From Streptomyces coacervatus (GTDB lineage: Bacteria; Actinomycetota; Actinomycetes; Streptomycetales; Streptomycetaceae): a stretch of 64,000 bases of DNA. Under the pieces are notes generated by a model that was not told the origin of the DNA, did not search any database, and was given only the letters and a program-made list of their open reading frames with translations. Shown here piece by piece: positions 15,306 to 24,191 of this stretch (position 1 is its first letter; every line of letters begins with the position of its first letter). Position numbers and translations under genes: made by a program. The stretch lies in NCBI RefSeq assembly GCF_029223485.1, contig NZ_JARHTP010000004.1, positions 1 through 64,000 of the forward strand, read 5' to 3'.

Positions 15306-16808
15306 ATGTCCCAGAAGACCTTGACCGACAGCGCCCAGCAGGGTGCAGTCGAGGCGGCCTCCGCGGCCTCCGCGAAGCGATGGTGGATCCTCGCGGTCGT
15401 CGCCGTCGCGCAGCTGATGGTGGTCCTCGACGCCACCATCGTGAACATCGCCCTGCCGTCGGCCCAGGCCGACCTCGGGTTCTCGGACGGCAACCGGCAG
15501 TGGATCGTCACGGCCTACGCGCTGGCCTTCGCATCCTTGCTCCTGCTCGGCGGCCGCATTGCCGACCTCTTCGGCCGCAAGACGGCCTTCCTGATAGGTG
15601 TCGTCGGCTTCGCCGCCGTCTCCGCGCTGGGCGGCGCAGCGAACGGCTTCGGCATGCTGGTCACCGCGCGGGCCCTGCAAGGAGCCTTCGGCGCACTGCT
15701 TGCGCCGGCGGCGCTCTCCCTCCTCAACACCACGTTCACCGATGCCCGCGAGCGCGCGAGGGCGTTCAGCGTCTACGGCGCCATCGCCGGTGCCGGTGGT
15801 GCGGTGGGCCTGCTGCTCGGCGGTGTCCTGACCGATGCGTTCGACTGGCGCTGGACGCTGTATGTGAACGTCGCGATCGCCGTCGTCGCCTTCGTGGGCG
15901 GCTGGCTGCTGCTGACCAACCACCGCGACGCCGGAAACTCCAAGCTGGACGTACCGGGCACGGTGCTCGTCGCCGCCGGTCTGTTCTCCCTCGTCTACGG
16001 CTTCTCCAACGCCGAGACACATGACTGGGGTTCCGCCCTGACCTGGGGTTTCCTGATCGCGGGCGGTGTGCTGCTGGCGGCCTTCGCCTGGTGGCAGACC
16101 AAGGCCGCCCACCCGCTGCTGCCGCCGCGCATCCTGCTGGACCGCAACCGGGCGGCCTCGTTCCTGGCCGTGCTGATCTCGGGCGGCGGCATGTTCGGGG
16201 TGTTCCTCTTCCTCACCTACTACCTGCAGCTCAACCTCGGCTTCAGCCCGACCAAGACCGGTGTGGCGTTCCTGCCGATGGTCGGCGCGCTGATGGTGGC
16301 GGCGCAGCTCGGCACGACGGTGCTGGTGCCGCGGGTCGGACCGAAGGTGGCCATCCCACTGGGCTTCGCGATCGCCGCGGCCGGCATGGCCTGGCTGACC
16401 GGGATCGGCGTCGGTTCGAGCTACGTCAGCGCGGTGCTGCCGCAGCTGATCGTGACCGGTGTCGGCCTCGGCCTGGTGATGCCGGCGGCCATGCAGCTGG
16501 CCACCGGCGGGGTCGCGGCCGAGGACGCGGGCGTCGCCTCCGCCACGGTCAACGCCATGCAGCAGGTGGGCGGTTCGATCGGTACGGCGCTGCTCAACAC
16601 CCTCGCCGCGAGCGCCGCGACCGACTACCTGGCCGGCAAGGACGCCACCAGCAAGCTGGTCCAGGCGCAGGCGACGATCGAGAGCTACACCACCGCCTTC
16701 TGGTGGTCGGCGGGTCTGTTCGCCGTCGGCGCGGTGCTCGCCTTCGCACTCTTCCGCCGCGGGGTGCCGGAGCAGGACGCGGACGCCGCACCGGTCGTCC
16801 ACATGTGA
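15306..16808 (+). CDS. DHA2 (EmrB/QacA) family drug exporter
   Basis: The 500-residue membrane protein has the 14-helix DHA2 pattern. Motif D1-like LDATIVNIALPSAQADLG is in the first helix, motif A GGRIADLFGRK follows helix 2, and motif C-like GAIAGAGGAVGLLLGGVLTD is in helix 5. It should export a toxic compound or metabolite by proton antiport. ATG 15306 is chosen because GGAG lies 10 bases upstream; the in-frame start at 15186 would run through both operators. Two CGAAAC-type palindromes upstream point to TetR-family control. A strong terminator follows. Confidence 0.92.
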   Translation: MSQKTLTDSAQQGAVEAASAASAKRWWILAVVAVAQLMVVLDATIVNIALPSAQADLGFSDGNRQWIVTAYALAFASLLLLGGRIADLFGRKTAFLIGVVGFAAVSALGGAANGFGMLVTARALQGAFGALLAPAALSLLNTTFTDARERARAFSVYGAIAGAGGAVGLLLGGVLTDAFDWRWTLYVNVAIAVVAFVGGWLLLTNHRDAGNSKLDVPGTVLVAAGLFSLVYGFSNAETHDWGSALTWGFLIAGGVLLAAFAWWQTKAAHPLLPPRILLDRNRAASFLAVLISGGGMFGVFLFLTYYLQLNLGFSPTKTGVAFLPMVGALMVAAQLGTTVLVPRVGPKVAIPLGFAIAAAGMAWLTGIGVGSSYVSAVLPQLIVTGVGLGLVMPAAMQLATGGVAAEDAGVASATVNAMQQVGGSIGTALLNTLAASAATDYLAGKDATSKLVQAQATIESYTTAFWWSAGLFAVGAVLAFALFRRGVPEQDADAAPVVHM

Positions 16809-16860
16809 GAGGCCCGGGTCGTGCGCATCTGATCGCTTCGACCTGAGCCGCAACCGGTCC

Positions 16861-16896
16861 GAGGGGCCGCCGTCCGCAGGGAGACGGCGGCCCCTC
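16861..16896 (+). terminator. Terminator after the DHA2 exporter
   Basis: A perfect 14-bp stem GAGGGGCCGCCGTC with its complement encloses an 8-base loop, 52 bases after the exporter stop. Confidence 0.85.
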
Positions 16897-16916
16897 TGCG
16901 CTGCCATGGTGGCCGT

Positions 16917-17411
16917 ATGCGGAAAACTGCGGCGGCCCTCGGGACCACGGTCTTCCTGTTCCTCGCGCCCGGCAGTGTGGTCGTCCTGCTGCCGTGGTGG
17001 CTGACCGACTGGCGGGCCGGCGACTGGTGGCCGCCCGCGCGGGTGCTCGGTCTGGTCCCGCTGGCCGCGGGGGCGGTCGTCCTGCTGTCGGCCTACGTCC
17101 GCTTCGTGGTCGAGGGGTTGGGCACACCGGCGCCGGTCGCGCCGCCCGAGCACCTGGTGGTGGGCGGGCTGTACCGGTACGTGCGCAATCCGATGTACGT
17201 CGCCGTGGTCGCGGCGATCGGCGGCCAGGGACTGCTGCTCGCCCGGCCGGTGCTGTTCGGGTACGGCGCCTGCGCCGGAGTGGCGATGTGGGCGTTCGCC
17301 AAGGGGTACGAGGAGCCCGCGCTGACCCGCAGGTTCGGTGCCGACTACACCCGTTACCGGCGCGCGGTGCCGGGCTGGTGGCCACGGCTGACGCCCTGGC
17401 GCGGGGAGTAA
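16917..17411 (+). CDS. Membrane methyltransferase-like protein (ICMT/PEMT family)
   Basis: This 164-residue integral membrane protein has three to four helices and the motif LYRYVRNPMYVAVV (about 86-99) with a later GADYTRYRRAVPGWWPR, the signature of the isoprenylcysteine methyltransferase / phospholipid methyltransferase fold. These bind SAM and methylate small lipid-like or thiol substrates at the membrane; the substrate here is unknown. The ATG lies 21 bases after the terminator stem with no obvious ribosome binding site, so the transcript may be leaderless. Confidence 0.8.
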   Translation: MRKTAAALGTTVFLFLAPGSVVVLLPWWLTDWRAGDWWPPARVLGLVPLAAGAVVLLSAYVRFVVEGLGTPAPVAPPEHLVVGGLYRYVRNPMYVAVVAAIGGQGLLLARPVLFGYGACAGVAMWAFAKGYEEPALTRRFGADYTRYRRAVPGWWPRLTPWRGE

Positions 17412-17450
17412 CGGGCGTTGAACCGACCGTAATTGGGTACCCCCTGGCCC

Positions 17451-18458
17451 ATGCGAATCAGCGTGGTGGATGTGGGGTCGAACACGGTTCGGCTGGTTGT
17501 GGCGGACGCGGAGGGCGGGGTGCCGCTGCCGGTCCACACCGAGAAGTGGCGTCTGAGGCTGTCCGAACATGTGAAGCCGGGGAGCAGCATTCCCGAGGAG
17601 GACGTCGACCGGATCTCCGGGGCGGTCGCCGAGGCGAGACGGACCGCGATCCGGTGGGGTGCGACCGGACCCCTTGCGTTTGCGACCGCCGTGGTGCGCG
17701 CCGCTCCGAACCGCCGGGAGGTGCTGCGCACCGTCCGGACGCGGACCGGGGTCGGTCTGTGCACGCTGCCCGGGGAGGTCGAGGCCGAGCTGACGTTCCT
17801 CGGGGCGCGGCGCTGGATGGGCTGGCGGTCGGGGCCCCTCGCGCTGCTGGACATCGGCGGCGGTTCGCTCGAAGTGGCCTTCGGACGTGGCCGGCTGCCG
17901 GACTTCGTGGCCTCGCTGCCGCTCGGTGCGGGGCGGTTGACCCACGAGTTCTTCCAGGGAGCGGACCCGCCTGCGCCGGACCAGGTACGGGCGCTGCGCC
18001 GCAGGGTCCGGCACCAGCTGCGGGACGTCGCCGCGCGGATCCGCTGGGAGGGACCGCGCACGGCGGTGGTCACCTCACGCACGTTCCAGCAGCTGGGACG
18101 GCTGTGCGGGGCGCCGCCCGGGCGCCACGGCCCGTTCATGGAACGGCAGTTGGAGCGCTCGGACCTACGTGTTGCGGTCGGCCGTCTGGCCGCTCTGCCC
18201 GCCGCCGAACGCGCCCGGCTCCCCGGCATCTCCGCGCCGCGCGCCGAACAGAGCCTGGCCGGCGCGGTGGTCGCCCACACCGCGATGAAGCTGACCGGCC
18301 TCAGAGCGGTCACGATCTGCCCCTGGGCGATCCGTGAAGGCATCCTGCTGCGCCAGATCGAGGACGGCGCATCCTGGTGGGCGAAGATCAACCGCCTCGA
18401 CGAGGCACCCCCTCCCCAGGATCCGGTGCCCCTGCGTGTCGCGGCCGCGACACCCTGA
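17451..18458 (+). CDS. Ppx/GppA family phosphatase
   Basis: This 335-residue protein has the actin-like ATPase fold of exopolyphosphatase / pppGpp phosphatase: VVDVGSNTVRLVVAD (phosphate 1 loop), then LALLDIGGGSLEVAFG (phosphate 2 loop) and the catalytic-region Glu in LPGEVEAELTF. It should hydrolyse polyphosphate or the guanosine pentaphosphate alarmone. The MRISVVDVGSNT start at 17451 fits family N-termini; a TTG 18 bases upstream is also possible. TTGAAC about 30 bases before the start may be a -35 element. Streptomyces often carry two such proteins. Confidence 0.88.
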   Translation: MRISVVDVGSNTVRLVVADAEGGVPLPVHTEKWRLRLSEHVKPGSSIPEEDVDRISGAVAEARRTAIRWGATGPLAFATAVVRAAPNRREVLRTVRTRTGVGLCTLPGEVEAELTFLGARRWMGWRSGPLALLDIGGGSLEVAFGRGRLPDFVASLPLGAGRLTHEFFQGADPPAPDQVRALRRRVRHQLRDVAARIRWEGPRTAVVTSRTFQQLGRLCGAPPGRHGPFMERQLERSDLRVAVGRLAALPAAERARLPGISAPRAEQSLAGAVVAHTAMKLTGLRAVTICPWAIREGILLRQIEDGASWWAKINRLDEAPPPQDPVPLRVAAATP

Positions 18459-18557
18459 AGAAAGGGCGCCGGTCAGTCGTTGCACACGCGAAACGTCAAG
18501 CACTTCCACTGCAATTCACCAGGTCGAGTGAACTAGATCTTGCGCTCGGCGTGTCGG

Positions 18558-18583
18558 GGATGTTCCCCCGCGCGTCGGGGTAA
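18558..18583 (+). promoter_or_regulatory. Possible SigB-type promoter
   Basis: GGAT, 16 bases, GGGTAA resembles the Streptomyces stress sigma consensus GNNT-N14-16-GGGTAC/T. It lies 42 bases before the STAS gene, a kind of gene often in these regulons. The last hexamer base deviates, so it is tentative. Confidence 0.3.
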
Positions 18584-18624
18584 CTACCGAGATCGAATGC
18601 GCCCTATGCCTAGGTGGAGCGGAC

Positions 18625-19002
18625 ATGACGCCGCATGCGGACGACCGCGCTTTCCAACCGCCCGCGGCGAACCCTCATGCCCGCACTCGGGCCGGCAGCC
18701 GGTTCACCGTGGTGGAGGTCGTGGGTGAAATCGACCTGGCGACCGTGGCCTTCCTCCTGGAGCACCTCGACGCGGCGACCGCGGGGCCACAGCCGGACGT
18801 GCTGGTCGACCTGCGTCAGGTCGACTTCTTCGACTGCTCGGGCCTGCGGGTGCTGTGCCGGGCCGAGTCGCGGGCCAGGGAGCGCGGCGGTCGGCTGCGT
18901 GTCGTCTCCGACGCACCTGGCATCCGCCGGCTGCTGGGCGGTGCGGGACTGCTGGCACGTTTTCCGCCCCTCCCCGCGATCCCCGGGGAGGGGCGGAACT
19001 GA
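18625..19002 (+). CDS. STAS-domain anti-sigma factor antagonist
   Basis: The 125-residue protein has a STAS domain (about 27-110) with VVGEIDLATV and the phosphorylatable Ser in FFDCSGLRVLCRA. It should bind an anti-sigma kinase when unphosphorylated and free a stress or development sigma factor; the kinase phosphorylates this Ser and SpoIIE-type phosphatases remove the phosphate. No anti-sigma gene is adjacent. ATG 18625 has GGAG five bases upstream. The last 14 codons lie inside the terminator stem, giving the Pro/Gly-rich C-terminus. Confidence 0.88.
   Translation: MTPHADDRAFQPPAANPHARTRAGSRFTVVEVVGEIDLATVAFLLEHLDAATAGPQPDVLVDLRQVDFFDCSGLRVLCRAESRARERGGRLRVVSDAPGIRRLLGGAGLLARFPPLPAIPGEGRN
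18962..18998. terminator. Terminator inside the 3' end of the STAS gene
   Basis: TTCCGCCCCTCCCCG and its exact complement form a 15-bp stem with a 7-base loop. The hairpin lies within the final codons, and the stop codon follows at 19000-19002. It can also act on the convergent SSI transcript. Confidence 0.8.
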
Positions 19003-19141
19003 TCCCAGGAGTCGGCGGGCGGCCCCACTCCGCCCTGCCGACCCCTGGTGCGAGATCAACGGGTACCCCGCGACAAGGGACTCGCACTCCCCACAAGCGC
19101 GCCTCTTCAGATGTGCACGAGGGCTCCGCGATCCCGGTCTC

Positions 19142-19576
19142 TCAGAACGTGAAGACGCTGGTCCCGTAGGAGTTCTTCACGCACTCGTTGCTGAAGGTCC
19201 GTTCGTAGGAGACGCGCTTGCCCTGCCAGACGCCGTCGACCGTGACGACGACCGGGTCGTAAAGCCTCGTACACAGGGCGTCGTCTCTCGCCCACAGGGC
19301 GTCGAAGTCGCCGGCGGCGCTGCGTAGTTCGGCGCAGGCGAGGGCGGCGGCCGGGTGGGTGCCCGAGGCCGTCGGGGCGCAGCTCAGGGTGACGGCGCGA
19401 AGCGGCGTCGCGGTGGCCGCGCTGTTGCCGTGGCCGAGGGTGAGCACCAGGGCCGAGGGGGCGTAGAGCGAGGCGGGGGCGGCGGCCGGGTCGGCGAGGG
19501 CGGCCCCGGTCAGGGGTCCGCAGACGGCGGTGGCCGTGAGGGCGAGGGTGGCTGCCCAGCGCGCGGTGTTCCGCAT
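19142..19576 (-). CDS. Streptomyces subtilisin inhibitor (SSI family)
   Basis: The secreted 144-residue precursor has a signal peptide (about 1-30, ending ALADP) and an SSI domain: [51 protein letters not shown]. Four Cys form the two family disulfides. The reactive loop reads CTRLYDP where SSI itself has CPMVYDP, so the P1 residue is Arg, which favours trypsin-like targets. SSI proteins restrain extracellular proteases during development. The second ATG (19576) is chosen because GGAAGG lies nine bases before it; the first ATG abuts the site. Confidence 0.95.
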   Translation of the reverse strand: MRNTARWAATLALTATAVCGPLTGAALADPAAAPASLYAPSALVLTLGHGNSAATATPLRAVTLSCAPTASGTHPAAALACAELRSAAGDFDALWARDDALCTRLYDPVVVTVDGVWQGKRVSYERTFSNECVKNSYGTSVFTF

Positions 19577-19901
19577 TGTGTGCATCCTTCCGCAGGATTC
19601 GAGGGTGTGCCGGACCGCAGTCGGGTTGGTGCCGGACCGGCGAGCGCGAGTCTGCCGAGTCCGCCGCCGAAATACACCTCGACCCCACGCGTTTCAGTAA
19701 CCTTGCGTGTTGAAACAGTGGCGTGAAGTCACGGAATTCGAACGTTCAAACCCCGGAACTGAGCGGTTCTTGATCGCCCGAAGCAGCCAAGTGGCTGGTT
19801 TCCTACGCTTCGTTAATAGGCCTGAAACATTCCGGTTGAGCTGTCGGCGGACTCCCCCGCACCCCCTTGCGTTCATGAGCGCGGCGAGTAATCGTCATTA
19901 C
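19577..19901. promoter_or_regulatory. Divergent region between SSI and a conserved hypothetical gene
   Basis: About 325 bases, more AT-rich than the neighbours, should hold promoters for both genes. It includes GAATTCGAACGTTC (19734-19747), which is partly palindromic, and TTCGTTAATAGG. Short in-frame extensions of the right-hand gene exist but lack coding character. Confidence 0.35.
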
Positions 19902-20480
19902 ATGATTACGACAGAGCAACGAGAGAAGCTGCGCGGCTGGTTCGCAGGCCGGCTGCCCGACGATCTCTTCGAAGAGCCGGTCGAGCTCACGGTCGACCGC
20001 GAGGAGATCACCGTGATCGGCCGCATCGCCGAACCGCGGCTCGCCGAGGGCGCATCGGACGCCGAGCGGGAGGCCGCGACACAGGCCCGGATCCAGGAGT
20101 TCCGGGAGCGCACCCGCGAGGCGCGCATCGAGGTGGCCCGCGAGGCCGAGCACCGGTTCCGCCGGAAAGTGTCCTGGGGTGTCGAGTGCGGCGACGAGCA
20201 CGCCCTGTTCACGCATGTCGCCGCACCCGTGATGACCCGGCTGCGCCAGCCCGAGCGGCAGGTCCTCGACACCTTGATCGCCGGTGGTGTGGCCCGCAGC
20301 CGCAGCGACGCCCTCGCCTGGTGCGTGCGCCTGGTCCAGCGCCACACCGACGACTGGCTCGCCGAGCTGCGGGAATCCCTCGAACACGTCCAGCGGGTAC
20401 GGGCACAGGGCCCGGACGCGGAACCGGAGGATGCATCGACGGACACCCCGACCGACGCCTCGGCGCCGGACGACAAGTGA
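19902..20480 (+). CDS. Conserved hypothetical protein, helical, cytoplasmic
   Basis: The 192-residue charged protein has no signal or membrane segment. The N-terminal part (about 1-65) contains LRGWFAGRLPDDLFEEPVELTVDREEITVIGRI, a strand-rich module. A long charged helix (about 65-105) and a segment RQVLDTLIAGGVARSRSDALAWCVRLVQRH follow; the latter looks like a ribbon-helix-helix-type or RHH-like helix pair. The end is acidic. I know it only as a conserved Streptomyces protein without assigned function. ATG 19902 is used; GTG/ATG alternatives upstream (for example 19875) cannot be excluded. Confidence 0.75.
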   Translation: MITTEQREKLRGWFAGRLPDDLFEEPVELTVDREEITVIGRIAEPRLAEGASDAEREAATQARIQEFRERTREARIEVAREAEHRFRRKVSWGVECGDEHALFTHVAAPVMTRLRQPERQVLDTLIAGGVARSRSDALAWCVRLVQRHTDDWLAELRESLEHVQRVRAQGPDAEPEDASTDTPTDASAPDDK

Positions 20481-20584
20481 TGGAGGATTCATACACTCCC
20501 GGCGGAAAAGATGGATGAACCGTCCTCTGGTGCGGGTTCTGCCCACGGCCGTACGGTCGGCAGACCGTCGAGAGGACGGCCGCC

Positions 20585-22255
20585 ATGCCCGCCGCACATC
20601 CCCGCGACAGCGACCGGCCGCCCGCCCCGCCGCGCCACCACGCGCTCCACCGCCCCGCCTCCGCTGGAGCCCCCTTGTCCTCGCAGTCGCCCGACTCCCC
20701 CAGCACGCCGCCGCCGTCCCTCACCGAGGTCGAGGCCCATGGCGTGGAACGCATCCCCGACGCGGACCGCACCGCGACGCCGCTCGACCTGTTCCGGCTC
20801 GCCTTCGGCGGCGCCAACACCTTCTCCACCTGTGTCCTCGGCGCCTTCCCGATCCTTTTCGGCCTCTCCTTCCGGCAGGGCCTCGCGGCCACGCTCCTCG
20901 GCGTCCTCGCGGGCGCGCTGATCCTGTGCCCGATGGCCGTGTTCGGCCCGGTCAACGGCACCAACAACGCCGTCTCGTCCTCCGCCCACCTGGGCGTGCA
21001 CGGCCGCGTGGTCGGCTCGTTCCTGTCGCTGCTGACGGCGATCGCCTTCTTCTCCATCTCGGTGTGGAGCTCGGGCGATGCCCTGGTCGGCGGCGCGCAC
21101 CGACTCTTCGGCCTGCAGCGCAGCAACCTGTCGTACGTCGTCGCATACGCGCTGTTCGCCGGTCTGGTCCTCGCGGTGTGCGTGTACGGCTTCCGGTTCA
21201 TGCTGTTCGTCAACAAGGTCGCGGTGGCCTCGGCGACCGTGCTGTTCCTGCTCGGCGCGATCGCCTTCGCCGGGGACTTCGACCCGTCGTACGCCGGTGT
21301 CTTCACGGAGTCGGCGGATGCGACGACCAAGTCCCTGTTCTGGCCGTCCTTCATCGGCGCGGCGCTCATCGTGCTGTCCAACCCGGTGTCCTTCGGGGCG
21401 TTCCTCGGCGACTGGTCGCGCTACATCCCGGCGAGCACCCCGCGCCGCCGGGTGATCGGCGCCGCGTTCCTGTCGCAGCTCGCGACGCTGCTGCCGTTCG
21501 TCTTCGGCCTGGCGACCGCGAGCATCATCGCCGCGAAGGCCCCGGAGTACGTCGACCCGGCGGCACCCGACTTCGTCGGCGGACTGCTCGCCATCTCGCC
21601 GACCTGGTACTTCCTGCCGGTGTGCCTGCTCGCCCTGATCGGCGGCATGTCAACGGGGACGACCTCGCTGTACGGGAGCGGGCTCGACTTCTCGTCAGTG
21701 TTCCCGCGGCTGTCGCGGGTGCAGGCGACGGTGCTGGTGGGCGCCTTGTCGATCGCGTTCATCTTCATCGGCCGGTTCGGGCTCGATCTGGTGCAGTCCA
21801 TCTCGACCTTCGCCACGATGATCATCACGTGCACCACGCCGTGGATGGTCGTCATGATGCTGGGCTTCTTCACCCGCCGCGGCTGGTACGACCCGGACGC
21901 GCTCCAGGTCTTCAACCGCCGTCAGCGCGGCGGCCGTTACTGGTTTGCGCACGGCTGGAACTGGCGGGGCATGACGGCGTGGTGGGTGTCCGCACTGCTC
22001 GGCGTGCTGTTCACCGATATCCCGGGGCAGTTCGTCGGCCCGCTGGGCGATCTGGCGGGCGGCGTCGACATCAGCCTGCCGCTGTCGCTGGTCGTGGCCG
22101 CGGTGCTGTATCTGACGCTGCTGCGGCTGTTCCCCGAACCGCGGGCGGTCTACGGGCCCGAGGGGGCACGGCTGGCTCGTACCGTTGAGGTGCCGGTGCC
22201 GCCGATCACGGGGCCTGAGGCATTGTCAGTGCCTTCGGCTACGTTGCTGCCATGA
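20585..22255 (+). CDS. NCS1-family cytosine/purine permease
   Basis: The 556-residue membrane protein has about 12 helices and NCS1 signatures: GGANTFSTCVLGAFPILFGLS in helix 1, FGPVNGTNNAVSSSA in helix 3 and SNPVSFGAFLGDWSRYIP. It would import a nucleobase or related compound with a cation. The first ~60 residues are a Pro-rich soluble tail. ATG 20585 has GAGGAC eight bases upstream. Its stop overlaps the start of the next gene (ATGA), indicating an operon with the alpha/beta hydrolase. Confidence 0.88.
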   Translation: MPAAHPRDSDRPPAPPRHHALHRPASAGAPLSSQSPDSPSTPPPSLTEVEAHGVERIPDADRTATPLDLFRLAFGGANTFSTCVLGAFPILFGLSFRQGLAATLLGVLAGALILCPMAVFGPVNGTNNAVSSSAHLGVHGRVVGSFLSLLTAIAFFSISVWSSGDALVGGAHRLFGLQRSNLSYVVAYALFAGLVLAVCVYGFRFMLFVNKVAVASATVLFLLGAIAFAGDFDPSYAGVFTESADATTKSLFWPSFIGAALIVLSNPVSFGAFLGDWSRYIPASTPRRRVIGAAFLSQLATLLPFVFGLATASIIAAKAPEYVDPAAPDFVGGLLAISPTWYFLPVCLLALIGGMSTGTTSLYGSGLDFSSVFPRLSRVQATVLVGALSIAFIFIGRFGLDLVQSISTFATMIITCTTPWMVVMMLGFFTRRGWYDPDALQVFNRRQRGGRYWFAHGWNWRGMTAWWVSALLGVLFTDIPGQFVGPLGDLAGGVDISLPLSLVVAAVLYLTLLRLFPEPRAVYGPEGARLARTVEVPVPPITGPEALSVPSATLLP

Positions 22256-22947
22256 CTGAATTCGTTCTGGTGGCGGGTGCCAAGCTGGGGGCGTGGGCTT
22301 GGGACGAGGTGGTCGCCGAGCTGCGGGCGGCCGGGCACGGAGCCCATGCGCTGACACTGTCCGGGCTCGCCGAGAAGCAGGGCATACCGGCCGGGCAGCA
22401 GACGCATGTGCAGGACATCGTCGACGCGGTGGAGCAGCTCGGTCTGCGGAACGTCGTGCTGGTCGGGCACAGCTACTCGGGAATACCCGTGGGGCAGGCG
22501 GCGGAGCGCATCGGCGACCGGTTGGCGCGGGTGGTGTACGTCGACGCGAGTGTCCCCGCGGACGGCAAGTCGTTCCTGTGGGGCTGGGACAGCGACGGGG
22601 TGCGGGCGGCGATCGCGGAGAACGGCGGCTTCTGGCAGGCCTTCTCGGCGGAGGACCTTCAGGAGCAGGGCCTCACGGAGGAGCAGGTCGACCGGATCGT
22701 GCGCGGCGCGACTGCCCATCCGGGCGCCTCGCTCACCGAACCGGCCGTCCTGACCCGCTCCCCCGCCGAACTGCCGTCGACCTACGTCAAGTGCCTGCTG
22801 GACTGGCCCGAGCCGAGCGACGATGTGGCCGAGCTCCTCAAGAGCGAGCGGTGGAACCTGGTCGAGATGGACACCGGTCACTGGCCGATGTTCTCGCAGC
22901 CACGCGAACTTGCCCGCATCCTGCATGAATCGGCCGTCGGACCCTGA
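22252..22947 (+). CDS. Alpha/beta hydrolase
   Basis: The 231-residue protein has the alpha/beta-hydrolase fold: nucleophile elbow GHSYSG (Ser near 73), an early VLVAGAKLGAWAWDEV oxyanion segment, and the catalytic His in DTGHWPMFSQP near the C-terminus. It resembles small esterase/hydroxynitrile-lyase-like enzymes. The start overlaps the permease stop by four bases, so it probably acts on what that permease imports, although the substrate is not identified. Confidence 0.85.
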   Translation: MTEFVLVAGAKLGAWAWDEVVAELRAAGHGAHALTLSGLAEKQGIPAGQQTHVQDIVDAVEQLGLRNVVLVGHSYSGIPVGQAAERIGDRLARVVYVDASVPADGKSFLWGWDSDGVRAAIAENGGFWQAFSAEDLQEQGLTEEQVDRIVRGATAHPGASLTEPAVLTRSPAELPSTYVKCLLDWPEPSDDVAELLKSERWNLVEMDTGHWPMFSQPRELARILHESAVGP

Positions 22948-23021
22948 ATCTCCACCCCACCTACCCGCCGGTATCGTCAGCGTGCAACGCGTTCTCACCG
23001 ACGAGAGGCGGGACCGTACCC

Positions 23022-24191
23022 ATGGCCAAGCACTGGGCGGACTTCCAGTACGAGATCTATCTCAACGGGATGACGGGCGCCGTGCCGCGGCTGCCCACCG
23101 ATCTGACCCGGCTGGAGGAGCTGACCGAGCAGCGGCTCGGTCCCGGGCCCGTCGGCTATGTTTCGGGCAGCGCGGGCGACGGCAGCACGGCGCGGGCGAA
23201 CCGGGCGGCTCTCCAGCGCCGGCGGATCGTCCCGCGCATGCTGCGGGACGTCCACGAACGCGACCTGTCCGTCGAGGTGTTGGGCCGCGCCCTGCCCGCC
23301 CCGCTGGCCCTGGCTCCCGTCGGTGTGCTGTCGATCATGCATCCGGACGCCGAGTCCGCAGCCGCCCGGGCCGCCGCCGCGCAGGGTGTGCCGTACATCC
23401 TGTCCTCGGCGTCCAGCACGCCGATGGAGCAGGTCGCGGAGGCAATGGGGGACGCGGAGCGCTGGTTCCAGCTGTACTGGGCCAAGGACCGTGAGGTGAC
23501 CCGGAGTTTCCTGAACCGGGCGAAGGTGGCCGGGTTCACCGCGCTGGTCGTCACGCTCGACACGCCGTTGCTGGCCTGGCGTCCACGCGACCTCGACCAG
23601 GCATACCTCCCCTTCCTGCACGGCGTCGGCACCGCCAACCACTTCTCCGACCCGGCCTTCCAGGCAGGCCTCGCCAAACCGGTCCACGAGGACCCGAACG
23701 CGGCCGTGCTGCATTTCGTCGGCATGTTCGCGGACCCGGGCAAGACCTGGCCGGACCTGGCGTTCCTGCGGGAGAACTGGGACGGCCCGATCGTCCTCAA
23801 GGGCATCCTGCATCCGGACGACGCCCGGCTCGCCGCCGACGCCGGAATGGACGGTGTGGTGGTCTCCAACCACGGCGGCCGCCAGGTGGCCGGGTCCGTC
23901 GCGGCCGCCGACGCGCTGCCCCGGGTGGCCGAGGCGGTCGGCGACCGGCTGACCGTCCTGTTCGACAGCGGTGTCCGCACCGGCGACGACGTCTTCAAGG
24001 CGCTCGCGCTCGGCGCGCAGGCGGTGCTTGTGGGGAGGCCGTACGTCTACGGGCTCGGACTCGACGGACAGGCGGGCGTCGAGCATGTGATCCGCTGTCT
24101 GCTCGCCGAGTTCGACCTCACGCTGGCCCTGTCGGGGCATGCCACGCCCGCCACGATCGGCTCCGCCGACCTCATCGAGGAATCCGTATGA
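23022..24191 (+). CDS. FMN-dependent 2-hydroxyacid oxidase (lactate 2-monooxygenase-like)
   Basis: The 389-residue protein has the FMN-binding TIM barrel of the LldD/glycolate oxidase family: LALAPVGVLSIMHPDAE, the FQLYWAKD strand, GPIVLKGILHPDDA (active-site Lys) and SNHGGRQVAG with the catalytic His-Arg. The N-terminal DFQYEIYLNGMTG is typical of lactate 2-monooxygenases. It would oxidise a 2-hydroxy acid. The stop overlaps the start of a 2-hydroxyacid dehydrogenase (ATGA), so the pair likely shares a substrate class. Confidence 0.88.
   Translation: MAKHWADFQYEIYLNGMTGAVPRLPTDLTRLEELTEQRLGPGPVGYVSGSAGDGSTARANRAALQRRRIVPRMLRDVHERDLSVEVLGRALPAPLALAPVGVLSIMHPDAESAAARAAAAQGVPYILSSASSTPMEQVAEAMGDAERWFQLYWAKDREVTRSFLNRAKVAGFTALVVTLDTPLLAWRPRDLDQAYLPFLHGVGTANHFSDPAFQAGLAKPVHEDPNAAVLHFVGMFADPGKTWPDLAFLRENWDGPIVLKGILHPDDARLAADAGMDGVVVSNHGGRQVAGSVAAADALPRVAEAVGDRLTVLFDSGVRTGDDVFKALALGAQAVLVGRPYVYGLGLDGQAGVEHVIRCLLAEFDLTLALSGHATPATIGSADLIEESV

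Noticed and set aside
15204..18014. 936-residue open frame on the minus strand
   Set aside because: It runs antisense through an exporter, a terminator, a methyltransferase-like gene and a phosphatase gene; composition is that of a GC shadow.
20480..20518. Twelve-codon ORF (MEDSYTPGGKDG) overlapping the stop of the hypothetical gene
   Set aside because: Length and lack of any conserved context make chance likely; its start overlaps the preceding stop, but no ribosome binding site stands apart.
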